Positions 1 through 8,496 of a DNA stretch of 54,254 nt are shown here, in pieces (positions within the stretch are counted from its first letter, which is position 1; each line of letters opens with the position of its first letter). The position numbers and the translations under genes were made by a program. The stretch spans positions 1 to 54,254 of the forward strand of contig NZ_SNWH01000017.1 in the NCBI RefSeq assembly GCF_004361885.1, read 5' to 3'. Below the pieces are notes generated by a model. That model did not search any database. It was not told the DNA's origin and saw only the letters and a program-made list of their open reading frames with translations. Source of the DNA: Halomonas ventosae. GTDB taxonomy: Bacteria; Pseudomonadota; Gammaproteobacteria; Pseudomonadales; Halomonadaceae.

Positions 1-366
1 TTGCGGCGCGCCTTCGTGGTGTGGATACGTCGGGTGCTGCTGCCCAACCGAGCACCGGGGATGGAGCTTCCCGAGTTCAACGAATTGCAGGATCTTCACG
101 AGGTACATGACATGCTGGCCGAACGCATCAAGAAGTGGCCCGAGCGGTGGGTTGAGGAAGGTCGTGAGGAAGGTCGTGAGGAAGGTCATGAGGAAGGCCG
201 TGAGGAAGGCCGTGAGGAAGGCCGTGAGGAAGGCCGCCTGGAAGCCAAGCAAGAGACGGCGCGACACCTGATCAAGCTGGGCGTGCTGAGTGACGAGCAG
301 ATCGCCGAAGCCACGGGTTTGACGGTGGCCGAGGTCGACGCCCTGCGTGGCGAAGACAGGCACTGA
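1..366 (+). CDS. Rpn-family recombination-promoting nuclease, C-terminal part (5' end outside window)
   Basis: The reading frame is open from the first base, so the start lies upstream and only the last 121 residues are seen. The visible part holds a segment like the end of Rpn/DUF4351-type PD-(D/E)XK transposase-like nucleases (LPEFNELQDLHEVHDMLAE), then a charged EEGR tetrapeptide repeat (about residues 52-79), then a small helical tail (LGVLSDEQIAEATGLTVAEV) typical of these proteins. The nuclease core is not visible, so activity cannot be judged. Family members are mobile-type genes found in many copies per genome; a second broken copy lies at 527-731. Family placement is inferred from the tail architecture. 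Confidence 0.7.
   Translation: MRRAFVVWIRRVLLPNRAPGMELPEFNELQDLHEVHDMLAERIKKWPERWVEEGREEGREEGHEEGREEGREEGREEGRLEAKQETARHLIKLGVLSDEQIAEATGLTVAEVDALRGEDRH
154..237 (+). repeat. 12-bp in-frame tandem repeat (7 copies) encoding EEGR
   Basis: Seven consecutive 12-nt units (GAGGAAGGTCGT and close variants) encode EEGR six times and EEGH once. The period is a multiple of three, so copy-number change would lengthen or shorten the charged linker without breaking the frame. Confidence 0.9.
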
Positions 367-420
367 TCTTCCACACCGGAGCAGCAAGCCCAGCGCCGCC
401 CCGTGCGGCGTTCTATGCTG

Positions 421-523
421 AAGAAAGGACACCCACTTTGTTCTTTAAGAAAGGACACCCACTTTGTTCACTTTGTTCTTTAAGAAAGGACACCCACTTT
501 GTTCTTCACTTTGTTCTTCTTCG
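421..523. repeat. Three direct 23-bp repeats with AAGAAAGGACACCCACTTTG core
   Basis: Copies start at 421, 447 and 482. They are separated by only 3 and 12 bases, and partial CTTTGTTCTT copies follow. There are no unique spacers, so this is not a CRISPR array. A diverged copy (GAAAGGCTACTTACTTTG) lies at 2641, on the far side of the protease gene. Repeats of this kind often mark mobile-element edges; which element they belong to is not known from this sequence. Confidence 0.8.
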
Positions 524-526
524 GGC

Positions 527-731
527 GACCCCGAGCCCACGACCTTCCGCTATCAGCGCTGGGGGTGCGAGCTGACCTTTACCTTCCCCACGGCTAAACT
601 GATCGACTGGGAAGCGCGCTGAGCGGAGCTGGAAGCCAGTGACAACGTCTTCGCGCTGGTGGTGATGGCCCATATCCACGCCAAGCGGGTGAAAAAAGGG
701 GCCTCGCGCAAGGATACCAAGGTGGCGCTGA
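527..731 (+). pseudogene. Rpn-family nuclease fragment with internal stop
   Basis: Frame starting at 527 reads a stretch including TFRYQRWGCELTF, then FPTAKLIDWEAR, an in-frame TGA at 620-622, and AELEASDNVFALVVMAHI. The phrase around SDN-FALVVMAH is typical of the middle of Rpn/transposase-like nucleases, where the stop position normally carries Trp (TGG to TGA change). There is no start, and the similarity ends near 730, where group II intron sequence begins. This is a dead internal fragment of a second Rpn copy. Identification rests on motif recall and was not searched. Confidence 0.6.
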
Positions 732-899
732 CGCGATCGAGCGTTACGCGATGTCGTCTATCAAGCGCAACGCATTTGGGTCAAATGGTTGAGGCGTCGT
801 TCCCAGAGAGACTACTTCTCCTGGGCGAAGGCTAACCTGCTGCTCAAGCGCCTACCGCTGCCCAAGGCAAGGATCGTACATCGGCAGGTCTTTCAGTGA
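732..899 (+). pseudogene. ltrA: Group II intron reverse transcriptase/maturase, C-terminal remnant
   Basis: The frame from 732 to the TGA at 897-899 encodes about 55 residues with RIWVKWLRRRSQRDYFSW, then LLLKRLPLPKARIVHRQVF. This is the usual C-terminal thumb/maturase tail of group II intron proteins (Trp-Leu-Arg-Arg-Arg-Ser-Gln ... Leu-Pro ... Arg-Ile-Val-His). The RT palm with the YADD motif is absent. The frame abuts the Rpn fragment at about 730, so the 5' part of the intron has been deleted. Ribozyme domains V and VI follow immediately, as expected for an intron whose ORF sits in domain IV. Confidence 0.75.
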
Positions 900-913
900 A
901 GCTGATGATTGAG

Positions 914-986
914 GAGCCGAGTGCGTCAATCGCGCACGCTCGGATCTGTGGGAGGCCGGGACGAGCAATCGCCCGGTCTACCCGAC
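914..986 (+). ncRNA. Group II intron domains V and VI (3' end of the ribozyme)
   Basis: Bases 914-946 fold as domain V: GAGCCGAGTGCG, a short loop, then CGCACGCTCGG. The stem is CCGAG/CTCGG, broken by a two-base bulge on the 3' arm, then TGCG/CGCA. The catalytic AGC triad is at 915-917. Bases 948-986 form domain VI: GGGAGGCCGGG pairs with CCCGGTCTACCC with an unpaired A near the 3' side, the expected branch point, and the intron would end at about CCCGAC (986). Order and spacing relative to the maturase stop fit a bacterial group II intron. Without domains I-IV it cannot splice in cis. Confidence 0.75.
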
Positions 987-1373
987 CGCTATCCCAAGGC
1001 CGCGCCATGCTGACCGGGCGATCCTGGCGGAGAATCAGCAAACCGACGCTGCCACACTGGCCGGCGGGCAAGGCGTGCCTGGCTGTCGCAAATGGCGGTG
1101 AAAGGGTAGTAAAACAGGCCGTCAAAGGGGGGCAAGGAGGCCGATATCGCCCTGGTCAGTCATCACCAGCACCGAGAAAGGGGATGCCGGTGATTAAAAA
1201 TCGTTCGGGAGGTGAGATAGGGAAGACTTGGGGTTCGGGATCACGGACTCAGGTAACCCAGAAAAAGTGCATCGAGTTCATTGAGAGCCAGGTTATGAGC
1301 TGCCATAGTCGTGCTATTATCCGGCGGTGGTGGGTACCGTGCATGTGATGTATCCAATCGGAGGTGAAAAGGT
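987..1373. other. Non-coding stretch between intron remnant and protease gene
   Basis: A reading frame runs through here, but it starts inside ribozyme sequence and has no recognisable product. The only plausible signal is a TATTAT -10-like hexamer near 1316, followed by a good Shine-Dalgarno (GGAGG, about 1361) serving the protease start at 1374. Nothing else recognised. Confidence 0.5.
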
Positions 1374-2576
1374 ATGGTAACTGTCACCCGCGATCCTTAT
1401 CGTTATCGGGTGCTGCCTGGGGAAAGCTATGACGGTGTTGTCCAGGTTTCAGCCGAAGGATTTTATGGTTCTGGTGTCCTGCTGAACGGTGGACGGGCTG
1501 TGCTGACGTCTGCGCATGTGATAGAGGGCTCTGGTGACGTAACAGTACGTTTTGACACGCCAAGCGGGCGCATTTCTGTGCCGGCCTCGCAGTACGTGCT
1601 TCATCCTCTTTTTGATACTGCCAATGGCGATGGCGATGGCGATCTGGCCCTAGTGTGGCTGGTTGAGCCAGGGCCCATAAGTGCTAAGCGAAGCACCCTC
1701 TACCGCGATAGCGATGAGGTAGGCAGTGACATCACCCTGGTTGGTTATGGCCTCCCCGGCGATGGCCTTAGCGGGTACGTGGAAAGCGCTAGAGTAGCGC
1801 CCACCAAGTATTTTGCCGAGAACCGTTTCGATACCACAGGGGAGGTAATGAAAGACGCCTTGGGAGGTGGTATTGCCTGGGATCCCTTACTCGATTCCCA
1901 GCTGATTATCGACTTTGATAACGGCAACCCTGAAAACGACGCGCTGGGTGTTCTGATGGGTCTGCATGACGCCGGAAGAGGGGTAATGGAAGGGCTAATT
2001 GCCCCCGGTGATAGCGGCGGCCCGGCGTTTATTGAAGATAAGGTGGTGGGCGTTGCCACCTACACGGCGTCGTTTAATCGTAACGGCCAATCTCCTGATA
2101 TCAATGATGTTCTAAACAGCAGCTTCGGCGAAATTGCCTCGTTTCAGCGAGTCAGCTATTATCAGCAGTGGATCGACCAAAGCCTGCGTGCGGCCGATCC
2201 TGACTCACCTGCTCGGCGAGAAGACGTTGAAACCACGATTCCTGAAGGCGATATCGGCACCTCTTTGGTGTACTTCCTTTTGGAATTTAACGGCGTACGC
2301 GACCACTCGGATCAGTGGCTGAGTGTTGACTATGCTACACGTAATGGTACAGCCACCAGCGGGGAAGATTACTTGCCCGTGGCTGATACACTGATTCTCT
2401 ATCCTGGTGAAAGGCAAGCAACGATCGCGGTGGAAGTGATCGGCGATGATATTCCCGAAGCCGATGAAATGCTGTATCTAGACGTTTTTAATCCGGTGGG
2501 CGGGAGCTTTGGAGAGGGTGTGGCTCAGTTGACGGCGGTGCGCACTCTCATCGATGATGACGGTTGGATGGCGTAA
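1374..2576 (+). CDS. Trypsin-like serine protease with C-terminal Calx-beta domain
   Basis: 400 residues. The chymotrypsin-fold part (about 20-270) shows the catalytic His in LTSAHVIEG, the Asp in GDLALVWL and the Ser in GLIAPGDSGGPAF. Residues about 280-395 form one Calx-beta module (SVDYATRNGTATSGEDYLPV ... VEVIGDDIPEADEMLYLDV). The start follows a strong GGAGG. There is no N-terminal signal peptide, so export, if any, would need a signal-less route such as type I secretion. However, the protein stops shortly after IDDDG and carries no RTX tail, so it may be shortened relative to longer relatives. It is flanked by related short repeats (421-523 and 2641-2660), suggesting an acquired unit. 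Substrate unknown. Confidence 0.85.
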   Translation: MVTVTRDPYRYRVLPGESYDGVVQVSAEGFYGSGVLLNGGRAVLTSAHVIEGSGDVTVRFDTPSGRISVPASQYVLHPLFDTANGDGDGDLALVWLVEPGPISAKRSTLYRDSDEVGSDITLVGYGLPGDGLSGYVESARVAPTKYFAENRFDTTGEVMKDALGGGIAWDPLLDSQLIIDFDNGNPENDALGVLMGLHDAGRGVMEGLIAPGDSGGPAFIEDKVVGVATYTASFNRNGQSPDINDVLNSSFGEIASFQRVSYYQQWIDQSLRAADPDSPARREDVETTIPEGDIGTSLVYFLLEFNGVRDHSDQWLSVDYATRNGTATSGEDYLPVADTLILYPGERQATIAVEVIGDDIPEADEMLYLDVFNPVGGSFGEGVAQLTAVRTLIDDDGWMA

Positions 2577-2998
2577 TCAAGTATCAAAGACTTTCTTGTG
2601 CTGCCCCGTTCGACGTTTCAGAAAAAATAAAGCAGAAAAAGAAAGGCTACTTACTTTGTTCTTCGGAACTAAGGGGTGGAACTAAGGGGCAGCCAAACAG
2701 AGTGTCGATGATCTGCTCGAATCCGTATCCCCCCAGTGTCAGCATGCCTGTCGATGTCGGCAATATGATGGCGGTCATCGACGATGCGCTGAAGGAGGAA
2801 GCTGAACGTCCGCCATGAGCGCGAACACGACGATGAAGACAAGGAGGGAATGTTTAAGCTTCCTACCCTGATCGCTGCTACGCTGATAAGTTACGCGAAA
2901 CTCTGTCGGCTTCGTTAACGTATTGTGCCTGAAGTGCCGAGAGCGTTTCGAAATGTTTCAAGACGATGTTTACGACAGGACATCACAAGGAGAGTTCG
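2577..2998. other. Intergenic stretch with repeat remnants
   Basis: Contains a diverged copy of the 421-523 repeat at 2641-2664 and, directly after it, a 12-bp direct repeat GGAACTAAGGGG at 2665-2676 and 2678-2689. A short frame ending at 2818 has no recognisable product and no good ribosome binding site. CACAAGGAGAG near 2985-2995 serves the dehydrogenase start at 2999. Confidence 0.5.
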
Positions 2999-4006
2999 AT
3001 GAAGGTTGTCACATTACGCCAGCCCGGCGGGCTGGATCAGTTGGATATCACCGACCAGGCCGCGCCCGGTGAGCCGGGGCCGGACGAGATCCGCGTGCGC
3101 ATCCACGCCAGCTCGCTTAACTATCATGACTACGGCGTGGTCTCCGGCGCTATGCCTGCCGCTGATGGACGCATTCCTATGTCCGACGGGGCCGGCGTGG
3201 TCGAGGCGGTCGGTGAGAATGTCGAGGAGTTTGAGGTCGGCGATGCGGTCGTCTCCACCTTCTTCCCGCACTGGCTGGACGGTCCTGCCCGGATCGGGGA
3301 CTTCACTACCGTGCCGGGCGATGGCGTCGACGGCTACGCCCGTGAGCAGGTGGTGCGCCCGGCCCACTGGTTCACCCATGCCCCCAGCGGCTACAGCTAC
3401 GCCGAGGCGGCCACGCTGACCACCGCCGGTCTCACCGCGTGGCGTGCGCTGGTGGTCGATGGCGGGCTCAAGGCGGGTGATACGGTGCTGGTGCTGGGGA
3501 CCGGCGGGGTGTCGATCTTCGCCCTGCAGTTCGCCAAGATGATGGGCGCGCGGGTCATCGCGACATCTTCGTCGGACGAAAAGATTGAGCGCCTCAAGGA
3601 ACTGGGTGCTGATTATACTCTCAACTACAAGGCCGAGCCGGAGTGGGGCAAGCGTGTACGCGAACTGACCGAGAGGCGCGGCGTCGATCACGTTATCGAG
3701 GTCGGTGGGCCGGGTACCTTGCCGCAGTCCATCGATGCGGTGCGTATCGGCGGATACATCTCGCTGATCGGCGTGCTCACCGGGCGCGGCGGCGAGATAC
3801 CCACCGCCAAGCTGATGGCCAAGCAGGCCCGGCTTCAGGGGCTGATCGTGGGCAGCCGTAACCATCAGCAGGAGATGGTGCGTGGCATCGAGGCCGGTGG
3901 CCTGCGCCCGGTGATCGACCGCTCATTCGCACTCGATGAGATTGCTGATGCCTTCCGTCATCAGGAAGCGGGACGCCATTTCGGCAAAATTTGCCTGGAG
4001 TTCTGA
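2999..4006 (+). CDS. Zinc-independent MDR-family alcohol dehydrogenase/quinone oxidoreductase-like protein
   Basis: 335 residues, using the ATG at 2999 preceded by AAGGAG. The N-terminal GroES-like catalytic domain (about 1-120) includes SDGAGVVEAVGENV. The Rossmann nucleotide-binding domain has VLVLGTGGVSIFALQFAKM (about 160-180) and fits NAD(P)(H). The usual catalytic Cys/His/Cys and the four-Cys structural zinc site of classical alcohol dehydrogenases are missing; the only Cys is near the C-terminus. The protein is therefore closer to the zinc-free quinone-reductase branch. An oppositely oriented aldo/keto reductase follows, which suggests a local carbonyl or aldehyde detoxification set. 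Substrate unknown. Confidence 0.85.
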   Translation: MKVVTLRQPGGLDQLDITDQAAPGEPGPDEIRVRIHASSLNYHDYGVVSGAMPAADGRIPMSDGAGVVEAVGENVEEFEVGDAVVSTFFPHWLDGPARIGDFTTVPGDGVDGYAREQVVRPAHWFTHAPSGYSYAEAATLTTAGLTAWRALVVDGGLKAGDTVLVLGTGGVSIFALQFAKMMGARVIATSSSDEKIERLKELGADYTLNYKAEPEWGKRVRELTERRGVDHVIEVGGPGTLPQSIDAVRIGGYISLIGVLTGRGGEIPTAKLMAKQARLQGLIVGSRNHQQEMVRGIEAGGLRPVIDRSFALDEIADAFRHQEAGRHFGKICLEF

Positions 4007-4448
4007 ATCCTGGTGGCAAGCAAGGCACCGCGCTGCCCGTAGCCAAAATAAAAGCGAAAACCACAGGACCGGAAAGGACAGCCGCTTAAATGCTTAGATG
4101 ATGATCTCGGATTCCAGTGCTCCCCTGGGACGGCCCGTGGGGCGAGAAGCCGCCTCCAGGAAGGATCGTTGACGTTGGTGCCGATCACCACACACGGCTT
4201 GGTCTTCTAGTAGATTCTTCGCAAGCTGGCGTGAAAACAACGCGAATGTCGCGTATGACGTATACGCTGGATGCGCGTCCGGCATGAGGATGAGGGCCTT
4301 ACCATTCCCGCTGCGCTGAGCCTATCGGTTCAGAGGGTCAGCCGGTTCGTGCGCTCAACGAACACGATGAACCTCCCAGTAGCGGGTCGGGTCAGGCCGC
4401 GGCTACCGCCAGTGAGGATGGTGACCTTGAGCTTTCATTAGTCGCCAA
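4007..4448. other. Gene-poor stretch between the two oxidoreductases
   Basis: Convergent region between the dehydrogenase and the aldo/keto reductase. No intact gene is supported. The only protein-like trace is the short-chain dehydrogenase fragment described at 4393-4438. No clear terminator hairpin was found. Confidence 0.5.
4393..4438 (-). pseudogene. Possible remnant of a short-chain dehydrogenase N-terminus
   Basis: Read on the minus strand, an ATG at 4436-4438 is followed, after a one-base frame slip, by codons for KVTILTGGSRGL. That is the beta1-TGGxxGxG nucleotide-binding turn that opens SDR proteins. The frame then degrades. It lies just downstream of the aldo/keto reductase on the same strand, so a former reductase operon is possible. 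The match is only 12 residues long, so chance similarity cannot be excluded. Confidence 0.3.
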
Positions 4449-5441
<993 letters not shown>

Positions 5442-5999
5442 GTGCTACTCCTCCTGTTGATCCGGTCAGATGAAGTTTTAGCCTTATTTACCAAAACGGT
5501 CATCATTTTAGCCTTCAAGAAGGGCTGGAAAACATCGCGTTACTCCATAGTAATTTACTATGGAAATCCTGAGGAAAACGTCAAACATCAATACAGGCAC
5601 AGGGCGATCTCAAGAACAGAGTAGTTAATGTCGGGGGAAAGCGCTTTCGTCCTGATGGGAGCCCTATCCATGTGTAAAAAGCGGTGATGTTGCAGGAGCA
5701 CAGCTTGCTGCGCGATATATCAGCGATACCCGGGTGCCTGGCAGCGCCAATCGCTCAGTAAACTGAGCTCCTGCATGGTGGTATCGCTCGACGTTTGAGA
5801 ATCATTATGGATGTGTGATTGCCCTGAGTCCAATGCGTTGTTGGGGAACCTTCTGCCGTGAACACGGTCTGATGCGACGGGCAGTTTGTCTGAGTTTGCC
5901 GTAAGCGAAAGGTCAAGGCTGTCTTGACGTTGGGCTCCACTGGATGGATCTCGATGTAAGTTGATGGAATTAAAGTAAATTTAATGAGCGGAGGCTCTT
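5442..5999. promoter_or_regulatory. Divergent intergenic region with palindromic operator candidates
   Basis: 558 bases without a gene between the aldo/keto reductase and the RTX-like gene. It holds a 10-bp direct repeat TTTTAGCCTT (5476-5485 and 5506-5515, 30 bp apart, close to three helical turns). It also holds a perfect 9-1-9 palindrome CCATAGTAA-T-TTACTATGG (5545-5563) and a 12-bp palindrome GAAAGCGCTTTC (5637-5648). These look like transcription-factor sites. Which factor binds is unknown. Confidence 0.5.
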
Positions 6000-7031
6000 A
6001 TGGCTACACTTACCTTTCCTGAAAAATTTGCCACTCAAGGTGACGACAACGTACGCACCGGCGGTTACCAGGTTGTCTACGGCTTGAGCGGTGACGATAC
6101 CTTACGCGCCGATGCCGACAGCGAATACAGCTTTCTAGCCGGAGGCGCGGGCAATGACACCTATGTCGCTGGCCGCGACTCAGCGATCACGATGGTCGAC
6201 AGTGGCGGGTTCGATACCGTTGTCGCCGACGGTATCGGGCTGTATAGCAATAACACCTATGCGCGAACTGTCGAAGGGCGGCATCTTCTGTTGCAGAATA
6301 CGTTAACGGACCAGCAGTTAGCGATCACTGACTGGCAGGATCCGGCACGTCAGATCGAGTCGTTTCAACTTGGTGGCGACACCTTTTCGCTGGCGCAGAT
6401 ACAGAGCGCCGTGACGTCTAGCTCCAATTTCCTGGGGGATGTGACGGTTGAGCAGATTGTCGGAGAGGACTTGTTGCCCAGCGGCACCTCATCCGACGAC
6501 CTTCAGGCGCTTCTAGTGAATATTGAAGCTCGCGAGGCGGGTCAGCCCAGCGCCCAGTCAGCGGCTTCTGAGGTCGTGGGGCAGGGTGATGCCTTTTTTA
6601 TTAGTCACGAAGAGGATGATACAGTCAACGACATAAATGATCGTTATGATGACCGTTATGATTGGCAAGAGGGGCCTAACTCCGATGACTGGTTCGATAG
6701 CGAGGGGTACCTTAACCGCAATCCAGATGTCGCGGCGGCTCGTATCGATCCACTTGAACACTTTATGAACTATGGAATCAATGAAGGCCGAGACCCAAAT
6801 GACTGGTTCGATGTCGACTGGTACCTGAGCCAGAATACAGACGTCGCCAATGCTGGAATTAACCCGGTGGAGCACTACTCGCGCTATGGATGGAAGGAAG
6901 GCCGCGACCCCTCCGCCGAATTCGATACCGATGCCTATCTGACGGCCAACCCGGATGTCGAAGCGGTCGGTATTAACCCGCTGGAGCATTGGCTGCAATA
7001 TGGCCAGGCTGAGGGACGCGAGCTGGGTTGA
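6000..7031 (+). CDS. RTX-like calcium-binding protein with three C-terminal 38-residue repeats
   Basis: 343 residues after a good GGAGG. There is no Sec signal peptide. The N-terminal part has RTX-like nonapeptide signatures (GLSGDDTLRA about 28, GGAGNDTYVAG about 48), suggesting calcium binding and possible type I secretion. The middle (about 150-225) is polar and acidic. The C-terminus carries three tandem repeats starting at about residues 232, 270 and 308, with pattern FDxxxYLxxNxDVxxAxINPxEHxxxYGxxEGR. This repeat occurs at the ends of various large secreted and calcium-binding proteins; its role is unclear. No type I secretion genes are in the window. The SapC and DUF6447-like genes downstream have the same orientation. 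Confidence 0.75.
   Translation: MATLTFPEKFATQGDDNVRTGGYQVVYGLSGDDTLRADADSEYSFLAGGAGNDTYVAGRDSAITMVDSGGFDTVVADGIGLYSNNTYARTVEGRHLLLQNTLTDQQLAITDWQDPARQIESFQLGGDTFSLAQIQSAVTSSSNFLGDVTVEQIVGEDLLPSGTSSDDLQALLVNIEAREAGQPSAQSAASEVVGQGDAFFISHEEDDTVNDINDRYDDRYDWQEGPNSDDWFDSEGYLNRNPDVAAARIDPLEHFMNYGINEGRDPNDWFDVDWYLSQNTDVANAGINPVEHYSRYGWKEGRDPSAEFDTDAYLTANPDVEAVGINPLEHWLQYGQAEGRELG
6693..7028 (+). repeat. Three tandem 114-bp coding repeats
   Basis: The C-terminal 38-residue units of the RTX-like protein recur with a period of 114 bp. Invariant features are Phe-Asp at the start, Asn-x-Asp-Val, Asn/Asp-Pro-x-Glu-His, Tyr-Gly and Glu-Gly-Arg. The DNA copies have diverged, so the duplication is not recent. 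Confidence 0.85.
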
Positions 7032-7049
7032 GGCATGTAGCCATTTTCG

Positions 7050-7081
7050 CGGCCCGCTTGCGACGTTTCGGGGGCGGGCCG
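7050..7081 (+). terminator. Hairpin after the RTX-like gene
   Basis: CGGCCCGC (7050-7057) pairs perfectly with GCGGGCCG (7074-7081) around a 16-base loop, 19 bases after the stop codon. No T-tract follows, so termination strength is uncertain. Confidence 0.5.
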
Positions 7082-7208
7082 TGCTTGGCGTTTGAACGTG
7101 CTGTTTGACATAGTGGTGATGAGACGTTGATGTTTGCGTCGAGAGGTAGGTCAAGATGCTAAAATCACCGTTTTTGTCCTTTCTTAACCGGAGCCAACCG
7201 GAGACATT

Positions 7209-8015
7209 ATGCCGCAATGGTCCGCCATCTCTCGCACCGAACACGCCGATAGCCATTATCTGCCGCGCCAGGGTTATGGCTTTGCCGCCCGGGATCCGGT
7301 GGTTCCTATCCTGATCGCGGAACTCACCAAGCTGCTGCCGCACTATGCGCTGGGTTTCATCCAGCAGGACGAGGATTCTCGTCAAGATTACCAACCGGTA
7401 GCGCTGACCAGCTTGGGGGGGCAGCAGAATCTTTACGTACATCCCGATGGGCGCTGGCTGGGTAGCTACGTGCCGGCCGGTCTGCGTGGCTATCCGTTCA
7501 CCCTGGCCAATACGCAAGACCGGCAACAGGTGCTGTGTATCGCGCAGGACCATCTGCTGGAAGGTCACCAGGGCGAGGCACTGTTCGACGACGACGGCAA
7601 CCTTACCGACAAGGTTCAGCAGACGCTGAACTTCCTCACTCAATGTGATCAGAATCGCCAGGTCACCCGGGCGGCCAGCCAGCGACTGGGCGAGACAGGT
7701 CTGATCGAGCCATGGCCGCTCAAGGTCGAACGTGGCGAAGGCAAGGAGCCGCGGGCCGTTCAAGGGCTCTATCGCATCAACGAAAAGGCCCTCAACGAGC
7801 TTGCCGCTGACGCCTTCGCCGACCTGCGCAAGCACGGCGCACTGGTGCTGGCCTACGCCCAGCTGTTCTCGATGAGCCAGCTCGCACAGTTGACCGAGCG
7901 GGCGAGGTTTCATGAAAGGCACCACGCACAGCAGGCCGGCGAGCCTGTCGGGCAAGACATCGATAGCTTGCTGGAAGGAGGCGATGACGACCTGACCTTT
8001 GATTTTGGTGATTGA
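7209..8015 (+). CDS. SapC family protein
   Basis: 268 residues matching the SapC family in length and layout. The N-terminal YGFAARDPVVPILIAEL and LLPHYALGFI are followed by LTSLGGQQNLYVHPDGRWLG and YVPAGLRGYPF, with FDDDGNLTD in the middle and a helical region near SMSQLAQL. Family members are named after a Campylobacter S-layer-associated gene; biochemical function is not established. The start at 7209 lies after an untypical ribosome site. The C-terminus is acidic (LLEGGDDDLTFDFGD). Placed between an RTX-like protein and a DUF6447-like gene, it may belong to a surface-protein locus; that is inference from context. Confidence 0.82.
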   Translation: MPQWSAISRTEHADSHYLPRQGYGFAARDPVVPILIAELTKLLPHYALGFIQQDEDSRQDYQPVALTSLGGQQNLYVHPDGRWLGSYVPAGLRGYPFTLANTQDRQQVLCIAQDHLLEGHQGEALFDDDGNLTDKVQQTLNFLTQCDQNRQVTRAASQRLGETGLIEPWPLKVERGEGKEPRAVQGLYRINEKALNELAADAFADLRKHGALVLAYAQLFSMSQLAQLTERARFHERHHAQQAGEPVGQDIDSLLEGGDDDLTFDFGD

Positions 8016-8256
8016 TCGTATCTAGCTAATGGATAAAGGGCGTTATACTGACGAAGGGTAGGGTCTGCGCCGACGCCACTGATCGGCGTGTTCGTTTGCC
8101 GTAGTTTGTCGCAGGTGCTTGGGTTTGTCGTAGGTGCCTGCTGGTGATATGTCGGCGGGTGTGTCTCGGCGCTTGGGATTGACGAGTATCAGTGAGACAC
8201 TGCGCTGTGCAACATCTTCTTGTAAGCCAAACACCCTTCATCAGGAGAAGCCGTAC

Positions 8257-8496
8257 ATGACGGATCAGCCGCAAGTCACCGCAGAGCAGGACCAGGCTAA
8301 ACAGGCCATCACTATCGATGGCGTGGAATATCAGCTCTCCGAGCTCTCAGAGGAAGCTCGTGCTCAGGTCGTCAACCTGCGCATCACCGACCAGGAAATT
8401 GCCAGGCTCAATCAGCAGTTGGCCATCTATCAGACGGCTCGTGCTGCCTATGCGCGTGCGCTTGCCGAGAAGCTTCCCTCCAAGCAGGCTCACTGA
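8257..8496 (+). CDS. Small DUF6447-like protein
   Basis: 79 residues using the ATG at 8257 preceded by AGGAG. The core ITIDGVEYQLSELSEEARAQ followed by LRITDQEIARLNQQLAIYQT and AYARALAEKLP fits the DUF6447 pattern: a short beta hairpin followed by a helical segment. No function is known for this family. The protein is soluble and has no signal peptide. It sits downstream of the SapC gene in the same direction but 241 bases away, so it is probably transcribed from its own promoter. The 8016-8256 gap includes a near-duplicated GCAGGTGCTTGGGTTTGTCG / GTAGGTGCC segment. Confidence 0.75.
   Translation: MTDQPQVTAEQDQAKQAITIDGVEYQLSELSEEARAQVVNLRITDQEIARLNQQLAIYQTARAAYARALAEKLPSKQAH

Noticed and set aside
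421..523. Possible CRISPR array from the repeated 23-mer
   Set aside because: The copies are 3 and 12 bases apart with no unique spacers and no cas genes; it is a tandem or interspersed repeat.
896..1348. 150-codon open frame after the maturase stop
   Set aside because: It begins inside group II intron domain V sequence and has no protein-like features; a by-product of GC-rich DNA.
2564..2818. 84-codon open frame after the protease
   Set aside because: It overlaps the protease end and a repeat remnant, lacks a ribosome site and has no recognisable product.
6558..7955. 465-codon frame antisense to the RTX-like and SapC genes
   Set aside because: It spans two well-supported sense genes and the gap between them; composition is that of a shadow frame.
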